A stretch of DNA of 64,000 nt from Opitutaceae bacterium TAV5 (GCA_000242935.3 CP007053.1:6123001-6187000), one strand, 5' to 3'; positions 17,898-27,285 are shown, numbered from the stretch's first letter. A program made the numbers and translations. The notes: generated from the letters alone by a model not told the origin.

Positions 17898-18593
17898 ATG
17901 CCCTCCCGCCGCCGCCTGTTCACCGCCATTCTGTTTCTTCTTGTCGCTGCACCGTCCCTCCATGCGCAAGACACGGACGCGACTCTCCCGTCGCCGATAG
18001 CGCTCGTCCTTGCGAAGTCTCCTGTCATTATGCCCGAGGCTTCCGGAGACCAGATCGAGCGAATCACACTCTCCCCTCAAACCGTCTGCCCTGATCTGCA
18101 TCTCCCTGCGCCCGTCGGAGACGCCTGGACACTCACCTTCTGGGTCCGCCTCAACGACACACCCGCCCTGCTCAGAACGGACTACAGTCGAAACGCTCCC
18201 GTTACCCTTGCCGATTTTTCCACCGCCGGCCAAGCCGACACCCGGCGTCTCGTCATCCGCGTGCAAGGTGGAAAGTTCAGTGTTACCGAACAAAACGCCG
18301 GCAAATGGAAAGCGCTTTCCGGTTTCAGCGCCACAGCGGCCCCCGATACCTGGCACTTCCTCGCCTACACTCGCAACGCCAGCGCCGGCACGTTCTATCT
18401 CAACGGTGACATCAGCCTTCGCACCACCGGAACCGTTTCCTCCAGCGACCAGCTCCAGACCCTCGCTTTGGGCAACTTTTATAAACAACGCCGTCTCGAC
18501 GGCATCATTCTCCAGCCTCGCCTCTACCGTCAGGTCCTCACGGCAGAGCAAATCCGGATTCGTTACCGCGACCGGCCCGCCGGAACCCGTTAA
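17898..18593 (+). CDS. Secreted LamG-like (concanavalin-fold) protein
   Basis: Exported protein of 231 residues. A signal peptide (RRRLFTAILFLLVAAPSLHA) is followed by one laminin-G / concanavalin-A-like jelly roll. Indicators are WTLTFWVRLNDTPALLR near residue 77, KFSVTEQNAGKWKALSG, DTWHFLAYTRNASAGTFYLN near residue 150, and the closing strand with QPRLYRQVLTAEQIRIRY. Such domains bind carbohydrate or act as adhesion modules; no catalytic residues are evident. It lies 26 bases after the aldolase stop and 55 bases before the sialidase-fold gene, so all three are probably co-transcribed. An in-frame TTG at 17868 overlapping the aldolase stop is possible, but the ATG at 17898 places the signal peptide properly. 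Confidence 0.8.
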   Translation: MPSRRRLFTAILFLLVAAPSLHAQDTDATLPSPIALVLAKSPVIMPEASGDQIERITLSPQTVCPDLHLPAPVGDAWTLTFWVRLNDTPALLRTDYSRNAPVTLADFSTAGQADTRRLVIRVQGGKFSVTEQNAGKWKALSGFSATAAPDTWHFLAYTRNASAGTFYLNGDISLRTTGTVSSSDQLQTLALGNFYKQRRLDGIILQPRLYRQVLTAEQIRIRYRDRPAGTR

Positions 18594-18648
18594 GCCTCCG
18601 CTGTCCATCCTGCACCGCCCCTTCCCCGATTTTCGCTCCTCTCGATCC

Positions 18649-19986
18649 ATGCACTCCTGCCTGCCGTTTTGTTTTCCCGTCCTCTCCCTTGCCCTGCTGA
18701 TCTCCGTGCCGCCATTCGTGCATGCCGCCTCCTTCGCCGGCGCCCCGATCCGGGCGCTCGCACAGGACCATGTTGTCTTCGACGAGTCGCCCGACCCGGC
18801 AACGATCCCGCTCTACACGCCAGGCATTCTCCGTCTCTCCGGCGGTCGCCTTGTCGCCGCGAGCGAACGCGCCGGCCAGTGGAAAAAACTCGGCAACCCC
18901 TGGGCTCGCATCAAGACCTCCGACGACGGAGGCGTCACCTGGACGCTTCGCGCCACCGGCGGCATCACCCACGGTCGTCTCTTCCAGGCTGGCAGAATCC
19001 TGTATTACCTCGGCCACGACGGTGACCTCATGATCATGCGCTCCGACGACGACGGACTCACATGGAGCGAACCGGTTCCGTTGACCGATGGCCAGTCCTG
19101 GCACCAGACCGCCGCCAATGTCTGGCACACCAATGGCAACGTATACCTCGTCATGGAACGCTCCACATCCCGCGAAATCAAGGGCTGGGGCGTCGGCATG
19201 CTCGCCCCCGTGCTGATGCGCGCGCGTGAAGCCGACGATCTCACCCGGCGAGAAAGCTGGACCTTCGCCAGCGAACTCGTCTTCGCCGATCTCGTCCCCG
19301 GCTACCGGGAGAACGATCCCCAAACCGATCTTTTCGGCATCCCCTTCTTCGCACAGACATTTCCCACCGCCCACCAACTTGCTCCCCGCCGTCCCATGCA
19401 TCCCATGGGATGGCTCGAAACCAACGTCGTCCAGATTACCGACCCCGATCACTACTGGTACGACCCCGCCGGGAAAACCTTCCACCTTTTCATGCGTACC
19501 CACACCGGCAGCACAGGGTACGCGGCTCTCGCCAAAGTCATCGAAAACGACGATGGCACCATGACCACCTCGCTCCAGAAGGCCCCCTCCGGGAAAACCC
19601 TCCTCTTTCTTCCCTTCCCCGGCGGTCAGATGCGTTTTCACATCCTCTACGACGACAACACCAGACTCTACTGGCTCCTCGGCACCCAGGCCACCGACTC
19701 CATGGTCCGCCTCGAAGCCATGGATCCCGACCGTTACGATCTCCCCAACAACGAACGCCAGCGGCTCGTCCTTCACTTCTCGAAAAACATGGTCGACTGG
19801 TGCTTCGCCGGCCTCGTCGCGATCGGACCCGGCAACAAGGGCTCCCGTCACTACGCCTCGATGGACATCGACGGCAACGACCTCGTCATTCTCGCCCGCA
19901 GCGGTGACGAACGGGCCCAGTCCGCTCACAACGGAAATCTCGTCACGTTTCATCGCGTCAAAAATTTCCGCGACCTCGTTTACTGA
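18649..19986 (+). CDS. Secreted sialidase-fold (BNR/Asp-box) protein
   Basis: Exported six-bladed propeller protein of 445 residues with an N-terminal signal peptide (FPVLSLALLISVPPFVHA). Asp-box repeats are clear: KTSDDGGVTWTLR and RSDDDGLTWSEP. In true sialidases an early FRIP/YRIP motif provides a catalytic Arg; here the equivalent reads PLYTPGILRLSGGRL, with no RIP triad, so catalysis on sialic acid is doubtful. The later segment has WLETNVVQITDPDHYWYDPA and FHLFMRTHTGSTGYAALAKV, typical of sialidase-like propellers common in Verrucomicrobiota and Planctomycetota. Context points to glycan processing before uptake by the symporter encoded 56 bases downstream. Confidence 0.82.
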   Translation: MHSCLPFCFPVLSLALLISVPPFVHAASFAGAPIRALAQDHVVFDESPDPATIPLYTPGILRLSGGRLVAASERAGQWKKLGNPWARIKTSDDGGVTWTLRATGGITHGRLFQAGRILYYLGHDGDLMIMRSDDDGLTWSEPVPLTDGQSWHQTAANVWHTNGNVYLVMERSTSREIKGWGVGMLAPVLMRAREADDLTRRESWTFASELVFADLVPGYRENDPQTDLFGIPFFAQTFPTAHQLAPRRPMHPMGWLETNVVQITDPDHYWYDPAGKTFHLFMRTHTGSTGYAALAKVIENDDGTMTTSLQKAPSGKTLLFLPFPGGQMRFHILYDDNTRLYWLLGTQATDSMVRLEAMDPDRYDLPNNERQRLVLHFSKNMVDWCFAGLVAIGPGNKGSRHYASMDIDGNDLVILARSGDERAQSAHNGNLVTFHRVKNFRDLVY

Positions 19987-20042
19987 ACCATTCCCTGCCA
20001 CCCCGCATCCGCTCGCGCTGCTGCCCCCTTTCGCTGCCTCTC

Positions 20043-21614
20043 ATGAGACTTTCCTTCACCGATCTCCTTGTCCTCGCCCTCTACTTCATCAGCCAGATCG
20101 CCATCGGTCTCTGGGTCGGGCGAAAAAACAAATCCACCGAGCAATATTTTCTCGGCGGCAAATCGTTTTCGGGACTCGTCATCGGCATCAGTTTTATCGG
20201 CTCGGTCATCAGTTCCGTGACCTTCATGGCCACCCCTGCCGATGCCTTCAAAACGGCCTGGTATCGTTTCATCCCCAACTTTGCCTTCCCCGTCGTCACC
20301 CTGCTCGCGGCCTGGCTGCTGGTGCCCTTCTTCCGCAGAGGCACCCTTACCTCGGCCTACCAGTATCTCGCCCTCCGTTTCGGCGGCTCCATCTCTGCCT
20401 ACGCCTCCGTCGTTTTTATCACCACCCAGGTGCTGCGCACCAGCATGATTGCCTACCTGCTCTCCCTTCTCGTCGGTGAAATCACCGGATGGGGGTTCAC
20501 CGGTTCCCTGCTCCTCGTCGTCGGTGTAACCGCCATCTATACGGTCAAGGGAGGTCTCAATGCCGTCATCTGGACCGACGTCATCCAGGCCATCGTCCTT
20601 CTCGTCGGGGCCTTCGCCTGCATCGCCGTTGCGATCGCCCACACGCCCGGCGGCTTGCCCGGCGTGTTCAGCGAAGGCATCGCCCACCACAAGTTTTCCT
20701 TTTACGACCTCGATACCGTTACCGGCCAGCTTGTCCCGACGAAATGGTTCGGAGGTTTCGGCGAAAAGACCGTCCTCATGGTTTTCCTCGTTGGCCTGAT
20801 GCAATACCTCAACCTCCAGTTCGATCAGTCCACCGTTCAACGCTGGTGCTCCGCCCGCACCGCTCATGACGCCCGCAAGTCCATGTACATTCTCGGTCTT
20901 GGCTGTCTGCCCATCTGGGGGCTCTTCCAGTTCCTCGGCGTCTGCCTCTACGTCTATTTTCTCCACACGCCCGACCCGGTCGCAGAAGGTATTCTCGGCG
21001 GACTCCACAAGGCCGAACGCATCATGCCCCACTTCATCATGCACTACCTGCCGGCCGGTATCGTCGGCCTGGTCATCGCGGGAGCCCTGGCTGCCGCCAT
21101 GTCAACGCTCAGCGCCTGCATCAATGTCTCCAGCATGGTCGCCGTGGATGACATTTACCGCAAGTACATCAACCCCGGCGCGAGCGACCGTCGTCGCCTT
21201 CGCCTCGGCAAGCTCATCTCCCTTGCCGTCTCCCTCCTCATGATCGCCGGCGCCCTCCTCATCCATACCCTGGATGTCGTTACGCTTGCCGATTTCATGC
21301 TCGCGGCCGGCACGCTTATCACCATCGGCGTCCCCGCCATCTTCATTGCCGGCATGTTCACCCGCCGCGTGGATACCGCCGCGATCTGGACAGGCGTTAT
21401 CGTTGCTCTCGCCTTCATGCTCTGGGTGATGCTCGGCAATGCCGGGCAACTGCCCGCCTGCATCAGCGTTCGCATCCCGCCTTACTATATCTCCATTCTC
21501 GGCAATCTCATCGCCCTCGCCGTAGCTCTCCCTCTCTCGCTCCTGCTCAGGCCCCGCCCACGTGACCTGACCAACCTCACGGTCTGGAACCAGACCTCCG
21601 CTTCGCTCGAATAA
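20043..21614 (+). CDS. Sodium:solute symporter (SSS family)
   Basis: Sodium-coupled inner-membrane transporter, 523 residues with about 13 hydrophobic helices. Family signatures: [20 protein letters not shown] at the N-terminus, [20 protein letters not shown] for helix 2, [20 protein letters not shown], and [20 protein letters not shown] in the sodium-site region. The SSS family carries sugars, sialic acid, amino acids and vitamins. Its place after a sialidase-fold protein and an aldolase suggests uptake of the released acidic sugar. The preceding and following genes are within 60 bases on the same strand. Confidence 0.93.
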   Translation: MRLSFTDLLVLALYFISQIAIGLWVGRKNKSTEQYFLGGKSFSGLVIGISFIGSVISSVTFMATPADAFKTAWYRFIPNFAFPVVTLLAAWLLVPFFRRGTLTSAYQYLALRFGGSISAYASVVFITTQVLRTSMIAYLLSLLVGEITGWGFTGSLLLVVGVTAIYTVKGGLNAVIWTDVIQAIVLLVGAFACIAVAIAHTPGGLPGVFSEGIAHHKFSFYDLDTVTGQLVPTKWFGGFGEKTVLMVFLVGLMQYLNLQFDQSTVQRWCSARTAHDARKSMYILGLGCLPIWGLFQFLGVCLYVYFLHTPDPVAEGILGGLHKAERIMPHFIMHYLPAGIVGLVIAGALAAAMSTLSACINVSSMVAVDDIYRKYINPGASDRRRLRLGKLISLAVSLLMIAGALLIHTLDVVTLADFMLAAGTLITIGVPAIFIAGMFTRRVDTAAIWTGVIVALAFMLWVMLGNAGQLPACISVRIPPYYISILGNLIALAVALPLSLLLRPRPRDLTNLTVWNQTSASLE

Positions 21615-21631
21615 AAAAACACTCGTATCCC

Positions 21632-22462
21632 ATGCATACCCGCCTCCATCACCGAACCCGCTTCGCCGGCCCGCATCCTCGCGCCGCGCTACCGCTCCGG
21701 ACGGGATTTACTCTCGTCGAGTTGCTTGTCGTGATTGCCATCATCGGCATCCTCGCCGGCATCACGATTCCGGTCGTTACTTCCGTTCGCATTGCCGCAA
21801 AACGAACCCAATGCACCGCCAATCTTCGCGCAATCGGTCAGGGTTTTTCGCTTTTCCTCCAGGACAACAAGGACCGCTATCCCGGCAACGGCCCCGGAGG
21901 GAGTATTCCCCCCAATGGAAACCAGGGCCGGCTACGCTGGCACTACCGCATCGGCTACTATATGGATCTGGGATCTCCGGTCGTTCACCTCGATGCCGGT
22001 AATGGACAGATCGTTTCCGTGAGAGACAAATGCGACAATCAGGCTGTCTTCCACTGCGCGTCTGTTCCGACAAGTTCCTATAACGGCGGCTACTCTTCCG
22101 TCGGGGGTTACGGAGCAAACCTCGCCATCGTTACCAAAAATACCAACGGGTACAATCTCACCGGCATTGCTGCGGGCAGCATAACCGCACCGTCCCGCAC
22201 CGTGCTTGTGGCCGATCGCTTTCCCGGCGGCGGCTCACGCCCCGGCGATGCGTCCAGCGCATTCAAAGGGTTCGAACTGAATAATACCGCGCCATATCCC
22301 GATCAATTGTACGGACCTTCTGCCAATCATCGCCGCGACCAGGACCCCGCCGCGGGAGCCGGTCTTTGCAATATTCTTTTTGCGGATGGCCATGTAAAAG
22401 CGGTTGCACTGGAAAACCTGGATCCCTGGCCCGGGACCATCTCCTTCCTGTGGCCCCAATAG
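21632..22462 (+). CDS. Type II pseudopilin-like protein with prepilin cleavage signal
   Basis: 276-residue protein with a prepilin peptidase site ([20 protein letters not shown], cleavage after Gly) followed by one hydrophobic helix and a globular C-terminal domain. The ending [19 protein letters not shown] resembles the H-X-G-DG type C-terminus widespread in Verrucomicrobiota, Lentisphaerota and Planctomycetota. These families are greatly expanded there and often sit beside secreted glycan-active proteins; their role (surface scaffold or secretion pseudopilus) is not established. It starts 17 bases after the symporter stop, so it is almost certainly in the same transcript. Confidence 0.88.
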   Translation: MHTRLHHRTRFAGPHPRAALPLRTGFTLVELLVVIAIIGILAGITIPVVTSVRIAAKRTQCTANLRAIGQGFSLFLQDNKDRYPGNGPGGSIPPNGNQGRLRWHYRIGYYMDLGSPVVHLDAGNGQIVSVRDKCDNQAVFHCASVPTSSYNGGYSSVGGYGANLAIVTKNTNGYNLTGIAAGSITAPSRTVLVADRFPGGGSRPGDASSAFKGFELNNTAPYPDQLYGPSANHRRDQDPAAGAGLCNILFADGHVKAVALENLDPWPGTISFLWPQ

Positions 22463-22602
22463 TGGACAGCCCTCATCATTTTCCCTCACGGAGAAACCGT
22501 GTGAGATTTCGCCATCTTCCCCACGATTTCATGCGCCATTTTTGGCGAATGGTCCGATGCAGGATTCCCTGCCTGCCGGGTTTCCCCGCCCTTGCCATAA
22601 CC

Positions 22603-24012
22603 ATGGCCGGTACTCCGGAGTATCAGGTCACACATTCACCCTGTGATCACATCCTCACCAATATCGCCGTGTGGTCGCCCGACGGACAATGGATTGCTTA
22701 TGATGTGCGTCCGGCTTCCGGTGCGTTCACCGGAAGTCGTATCGAACGTGTCAATACGATATCCGGCCGGGTCGAAATCCTCTACGCCGCTCCCGCCGGT
22801 TCGCATTGCGGCGTCGTCACCTGGAGCCCCGCCAACCCCGATCCGGCCCGGCCGCGTCTTGTCTTTATCCAGGGACCCGAGCCGGAAACGCCCGACTGGA
22901 CCTATGCGTTTTCGCGTCGCCGCGGTGTGATCCTGGAATTGCGTGAATCCCCGGTCCTCCCGCCGCTGGCGTCCCCGCTCGAAGCGCTCAATCATGCTCC
23001 CCCCTTCACTCCCGGCGCTCTCCGTGGCGGCTCGCATGCGCATACGTTCAGCGGCGACGGGCAGTGGGTGAGTTTTACCTGCAACGATAATCTTCTCGCT
23101 TCGCTCGATGCCCTCCCGGCATCCGCTCGCCCGCCGGAGCATGATCCCGACCAGCGCAACATCGGTATTTCCATCCCCGCCACCCTCGCCGGACCCGACG
23201 GTCTCGTTCGCGTCAACCGCAACCATCCGCGCAACCTCGATGCCGACCGGTTTTCCGTCATCGTCAGCCACACCGTCGCTCATCCGCGTCCCGGTTCCGA
23301 CGAGATCAATCGCGCCATCGAGGATGCCTGGATCGGTGTCGATGGCTACCGCCGTGGCGACGGCACGCGCCAGCGAAAGGCGGTCGCCTTCCTCGGGCAA
23401 GTCGTCGCGCCCGGCGGCCATGAACATGCCGAGGTCTTCGTTCTCGATCTTCCGGAAAATCCCGCGGGTCTCACCCGCGCCGCGAATCCCGCCTTGCCGC
23501 TCGAAGGCACGGCGACCACCCGCCCCGGTCTGCCGGCCGGCGTCGTACAAAGGCGAATCACGTTTACCGATCACCATCTGCACCCAGGCGTTGCCACCAC
23601 GCCACGGCACTGGCCACGCAGTTCCCCTGACGGCGAACATATTGCGTTCCTCATGTGCGACGACACCGGCATCATCCAGTTCTGGCTGGCCTCACCTCGC
23701 GGAGGTTTGCCCCGCCAGCTCACCCGGATCGCTCCACCCGATTTCCGCGAAGGTGTTTCGTCCGCGTTTTCCTGGAGCCCTGACGGACGCCGCCTTGCGG
23801 CCGTCATCGACGGCAGCGTTTGCCTGATCGATGCCACAACCGGAGGCGTCACTCGTCTTGCTCCGAAGCGCGCCGGGGCCGACGCTCCGCTCGGATTCGC
23901 CTGCGTCTTGTCGCCCGATGGCCGGCAGATCGCCTTTCAGAGGAAAATTCGCGATCCCGAATCACCGGAGAACGAATACGCACAGATCTTTGTTGTCGGA
24001 GTTCCGGAATAA
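22603..24012 (+). CDS. YidR-like beta-propeller protein (DUF3748)
   Basis: 469-residue protein of the DUF3748 family, to which E. coli YidR belongs. Characteristic stretches: HSPCDHILTNIAVWSPDGQW near residue 10, FTGSRIERVNTISGRVEILY, LRGGSHAHTFSGDGQWVSFT, PRHWPRSSPDGEHIAFLMCD, and SAFSWSPDGRRLAAVIDGSV. Repeated SPDG(Q/R) turns are PD40/WD40-like propeller blades, as in TolB and oligogalacturonate lyase. No signal peptide is seen from the preferred ATG; longer in-frame starts upstream (for example ATG 22531) exist but look unrelated. Function is unknown; as last gene of the carbohydrate run it may act on, or sense, an imported sugar. The 140-base gap before it holds no clear feature. Confidence 0.82.
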   Translation: MAGTPEYQVTHSPCDHILTNIAVWSPDGQWIAYDVRPASGAFTGSRIERVNTISGRVEILYAAPAGSHCGVVTWSPANPDPARPRLVFIQGPEPETPDWTYAFSRRRGVILELRESPVLPPLASPLEALNHAPPFTPGALRGGSHAHTFSGDGQWVSFTCNDNLLASLDALPASARPPEHDPDQRNIGISIPATLAGPDGLVRVNRNHPRNLDADRFSVIVSHTVAHPRPGSDEINRAIEDAWIGVDGYRRGDGTRQRKAVAFLGQVVAPGGHEHAEVFVLDLPENPAGLTRAANPALPLEGTATTRPGLPAGVVQRRITFTDHHLHPGVATTPRHWPRSSPDGEHIAFLMCDDTGIIQFWLASPRGGLPRQLTRIAPPDFREGVSSAFSWSPDGRRLAAVIDGSVCLIDATTGGVTRLAPKRAGADAPLGFACVLSPDGRQIAFQRKIRDPESPENEYAQIFVVGVPE

Positions 24013-24136
24013 AACCGGCATCCGGTGCAGGTCACCGTCACATCGGAAACCATGCCGCCGGTACCGGCGTATCTGTTTGGCCAGCCCGCACCCTGTAGCT
24101 GCGAACGGTTACGTACCGGCGGATGGGTGCAAAACT
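24013..24136. repeat. Intergenic repeat fragment containing GTAGCTGCGAAC
   Basis: The block 24068-24107 is shared with 49419-49458 over 40 bases with two differences. It includes TATCTGTTTGGCCAGCCCGC and ends in the GTAG-headed GTAGCTGCGAAC. It is flanked by a separate inverted pair (GCCGGTAC near 24058, GTACCGGC near 24113). It separates the convergent DUF3748 and phosphoglucomutase genes. Confidence 0.75.
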
Positions 24137-26101
24137 TCACCCTTCGGCGCGCTGCTTGGCGTCGGCCTCGATGAGGGCCTTTACGCGGTCGAGTTCGGCT
24201 TTCACGTCGGCCTTTACCTTTTCCAGCGCGCCGACGTCGGACACCTTCGCGTGGGCGAAAAGGTAAAACTTCATCTTCGGCTCGGTGCCGCTGCCGCGGG
24301 CGGCGAAACTGTATCCGTTGGCCAACGACACGATGTAGAGGTCCTGCTGCGGAATCGCCTCGTCGTCGGCGTCCTTGATGACTTCCCGGCCGAAGTCCTG
24401 GAATTTCGTCACCGCCACGTCGCCGAACGCCTTCGGAGGCGACGAACGGTAGGTGTCGAGGATGCGCTTGATTTTTGCCGCGCCGCTCGCGCCTTCGTAG
24501 TAGATGTTGATCACGCCTTCGAGGAAGAAGCCGTATTTCAGATACAGGCTGTCGAGGTACTCCGGCACGGTGATCCCCTGCAGCTTGAGCGTGGCGGCAA
24601 GCTCGGCGACCATGAGTGTGGCGCTGTTGGCATCCTTGTCGCGTACGGCGTCGTTGGCGAGGTAACCGTAGCTCTCCTCGCAGCCGAACGCGTAAAAGGT
24701 GCTGTGCTCCTGGAGCAGCTTTGCGCGTTCCGTAAACGGCGTGGCGTCGTAGTCGAAGGCGGTGTCGCCTGCCTTTTTCAGCGCGGTGACAAGCTGTTCC
24801 TCGTAGCCACGGATTTTGGCCGCGATCCACTTGAAGCCGGTCAGGGTGTTGATGACCTTGACGCCGTGGGCATGGCCGATGGCGTCCTGCATGGAGGTCG
24901 TCACAAACGTCTTGATGACGGCCACGCGGTCGGAGCCGTTTTGCGGGATCCAGCCGAGTTCCTTGTATTTGTTGAGACGATACTCGGTGAGGAGCGCGCC
25001 GACCTGGTTGCCGGAGAGCAGGTGCATCTTGCCGTCCTTGCCACGCACGGCGCAGCCGACGCGGTCGGCGTCGGGATCGGTCGCCATGACGAGGTCGATA
25101 CCGTCCTTCTCCGCGAGGGCGACGGCCATGGAGAGCGCCTCGGCGTTCTCCGGGTTGGGCGACTTGACGGTCGGGAAACGTCCGTCGGGGGCGAGTTGTT
25201 CGGGCACGGTATGCACCTCGCAGCCGGCGGCCTCGAGCAGCGGCACAGAGGCGACAGCGCCGGTGCCGTGGATGTTGGTGAAGACGAGCGCGAGCTTCGC
25301 CTTGCGGACGGCCTCCGTGTCGATCACCGCCTGCGCGGCGACGGCGTGATAGGCGGCGTCGGCATCGGCGCCGAGGGTGGTGACCTTGGCGAGATCCTTT
25401 TCGAGGTACACGCCGAGTTCGGCGAGCGGCACGGCATTGACCTCGCTGACGATACCGGCGTCGTGGGGCGGCACGACTTGGGCGCCGTCCTCGAAGTAGG
25501 CCTTGAAGCCGTTGTCGTGGGGCGGATTGTGGCTCGCGGTGATGACGACGCCGGCGTGGGCGCCGTACTTGCGGACCGAAAAGCTGAGCTGCGGCGTGGA
25601 GCGGGGGCCATCGAAGATGAGGGCCTCGCCGCCGAGCCGCGTCCAGGTCGAGGCCGCGAGTTCGCAAAAGTGACGCGAGAAGTGGCGCACATCGTGGGCG
25701 ATGACGAGTTTCGGCGCGGTGGCGGCGCGGCCGGAGCCGGCGAGGTAGTTTTTCGTGTAACGGAAGAGGCCGACGGTGGCGCGGATCAGCGTGAAATCGT
25801 TGAGGATGTTGCTGCCGATGGCGGCGTGTTCGGGTGTACCCCGGGCGTCGGGCGTGCCGGTCTCGGCCGCGGCGGTGACGACGCCGATGGTGCGGCCGCG
25901 CATGCCGCCGGTGCCGAAGGCCATGTCACGATAGAAGCGGTCGTTGAGCTCGGCCCAGGCTTCCTTTGTCACGAGTTCGTCGATGCTCGCCACGGCCCAG
26001 GCGGGGAGCGAGACGGCGAGCCAGGAGGCCAGATTTTCAACGGTGGACGGCAAAAGGTGGCCGGCCTGGCCGGCAGCCTGAATCCTGGAGAGTGTGCTCA
26101 T
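24137..26101 (-). CDS. Phosphoglucomutase/phosphomannomutase family phospho-sugar mutase
   Basis: Phosphohexomutase of 654 residues that interconverts hexose 1- and 6-phosphates. Four-domain signature: FGTGGMRGRTIGVVTAAA near residue 62; the phosphoserine loop VVITASHNPPHDNGFKAYFE near residue 185; the Mg loop MATDPDADRVGCAV near residue 335; the sugar-binding GCEESYGYL near residue 473; and the C-terminal phosphate loop LANGYSFAARGSGTEPKMKF. The length and the GFKAYF pattern match the larger alpha-phosphoglucomutase / phosphopentomutase group (Pgm2-like) rather than ManB. It converges on the DUF3748 gene and is divergent from ppnP. Confidence 0.93.
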   Translation of the reverse strand: MSTLSRIQAAGQAGHLLPSTVENLASWLAVSLPAWAVASIDELVTKEAWAELNDRFYRDMAFGTGGMRGRTIGVVTAAAETGTPDARGTPEHAAIGSNILNDFTLIRATVGLFRYTKNYLAGSGRAATAPKLVIAHDVRHFSRHFCELAASTWTRLGGEALIFDGPRSTPQLSFSVRKYGAHAGVVITASHNPPHDNGFKAYFEDGAQVVPPHDAGIVSEVNAVPLAELGVYLEKDLAKVTTLGADADAAYHAVAAQAVIDTEAVRKAKLALVFTNIHGTGAVASVPLLEAAGCEVHTVPEQLAPDGRFPTVKSPNPENAEALSMAVALAEKDGIDLVMATDPDADRVGCAVRGKDGKMHLLSGNQVGALLTEYRLNKYKELGWIPQNGSDRVAVIKTFVTTSMQDAIGHAHGVKVINTLTGFKWIAAKIRGYEEQLVTALKKAGDTAFDYDATPFTERAKLLQEHSTFYAFGCEESYGYLANDAVRDKDANSATLMVAELAATLKLQGITVPEYLDSLYLKYGFFLEGVINIYYEGASGAAKIKRILDTYRSSPPKAFGDVAVTKFQDFGREVIKDADDEAIPQQDLYIVSLANGYSFAARGSGTEPKMKFYLFAHAKVSDVGALEKVKADVKAELDRVKALIEADAKQRAEG

Positions 26102-26231
26102 ATGTAAAAAGTGGCGGGATTGTGAGGCGCGGGCGTTGTCCGGTGCAAGTTTGCCGTTGGCGGAAGTTCCGTTTTCTCCTGTTTTCCGTCTTCCGCTCCG
26201 GCCCGGGAAGGCTCAGCGTGCTCTTCCGATC

Positions 26232-26561
26232 ATGTCTTCCTTCCCGATTCAATTCACCGGCGTCACTGTGACAGCCAAAGCCAATGTTTATTTCGACGGC
26301 AATGTCGTCAGCCATATTGTGGCGTTCCCCGACGGCACCCGGAAGACCCTCGGGCTCATCCGTCCCGGCTCGTACCATTTCGGCACATCCGCCGCCGAAC
26401 GCATGGAAATCGTCGCCGGCTCCTGCCGGGTGACGCTCGATCGCGAGATCGTCACCAACGAGTACGCCGCGGGCAGCCACTTCGATGTGCCCGCCCACTC
26501 GGGTTTCACCATCGAAGTGAAAGAGGGCATCACCGAGTATATCTGCTCCTACCTGAGCTGA
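26232..26561 (+). CDS. ppnP: Pyrimidine/purine nucleoside phosphorylase PpnP
   Basis: Small cupin-fold protein, 109 residues, of the PpnP (formerly DUF1255/YaiE) family, which phosphorolyses several nucleosides to base and pentose 1-phosphate. Family pattern: ANVYFDGNVVSHIVAFPDGT near residue 18, KTLGLIRPGSYHFGTSAAER, then MEIVAGSCRVTLD and the terminal AHSGFTIEVKEGITEYICSY. Full length with a normal start. The FKBP gene follows 22 bases later. The divergent phosphomutase of Pgm2/phosphopentomutase type would fit pentose 1-phosphate handling. Confidence 0.9.
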   Translation: MSSFPIQFTGVTVTAKANVYFDGNVVSHIVAFPDGTRKTLGLIRPGSYHFGTSAAERMEIVAGSCRVTLDREIVTNEYAAGSHFDVPAHSGFTIEVKEGITEYICSYLS

Positions 26562-26583
26562 CCACGACCTCCTCTCCTGCACC

Positions 26584-27123
26584 ATGCGCAGCTTTCTCTA
26601 CGTCCTGCTGCTGGGTTTCATCCTGCTGGCGATCGGCATCGTCGTGCGCACGGGAATCGCCGCCCGCAAGCACCCGGGCGTGCCGATCAATGCGGCCATG
26701 CGGCAGGCGCTGGCCGACGAGGCCCGCGAGTTGCCGACACACGATGCCAAGGTGATCGGACAGCAGTTTGCCGCGGACAAGGTCGTCGTGACGGAGAGCG
26801 GGCTGCGCTACATCGTACAAAAACCCGGCGTTGGCGAGGCCATGCCGAAACGCGGTCAGGTCGCCACGGTCAACTACACCGGCCGGCTCGTCGACGGCAC
26901 GCCGTTCGACTCCTCGGCGGAGCACGGCGGGCCGTTCAATTTTCAGGCGGGCATGGGCCGGGTGATTGCCGGCTGGGACGAAGCCGTGCTCTCCATGAAG
27001 AAGGGCGAACGGCGCACGCTCATCGTCCCTTTCTGGCTCGCGTACGGAGAGAAAGGCATCCGCGGCAAGATCGAGCCGCGCGCCACGCTGATCTTCGACG
27101 TCGAGCTGGTGGATTTCCGGTAA
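26584..27123 (+). CDS. Membrane-anchored FKBP-type peptidyl-prolyl isomerase
   Basis: Protein-folding isomerase of 179 residues. One N-terminal hydrophobic helix (residues 3-22, SFLYVLLLGFILLAIGIVVR) anchors it or serves as export signal. A linker is followed by one FKBP domain from residue 75: ESGLRYIVQKPGVGEAMPKR, NYTGRLVDGTPFDSS, VIAGWDEAVLSMKKGERRTL, and YGEKGIRGKIEPRATLIFDV. Active-site Tyr, Phe, Asp and Trp residues of FKBPs are present. Probably periplasmic. A 114-bp MITE-like hairpin follows the gene. Confidence 0.93.
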   Translation: MRSFLYVLLLGFILLAIGIVVRTGIAARKHPGVPINAAMRQALADEARELPTHDAKVIGQQFAADKVVVTESGLRYIVQKPGVGEAMPKRGQVATVNYTGRLVDGTPFDSSAEHGGPFNFQAGMGRVIAGWDEAVLSMKKGERRTLIVPFWLAYGEKGIRGKIEPRATLIFDVELVDFR

Positions 27124-27154
27124 GGACCGGAAAGCCGGCGCGAGACAGTCAATA

Positions 27155-27268
27155 ATGGCCACAAAAAGCACGAAAAAATGCGCCGCGCATAGGAACTCTC
27201 CATCGCGCTTATAAGCGCACGGAAAACTCTCGACGGGCAGAGAGTCTCTTTGTGCTTTTTGTGGCTAT
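27155..27268. repeat. 114-bp MITE-like hairpin, copy 1
   Basis: Outer arms read ATGGCCACAAAAAGCACGAA and, inverted, CTTTGTGCTTTTTGTGGCTAT. The centre holds the palindrome GCGCTTATAAGCGC. Copy 2 at 47708-47821 has the same length, arms and centre. There is no coding capacity. It lies between the convergent FKBP and MscS genes. Confidence 0.85.
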
Positions 27269-27285
27269 TCAGGTTTGACCGAAAC

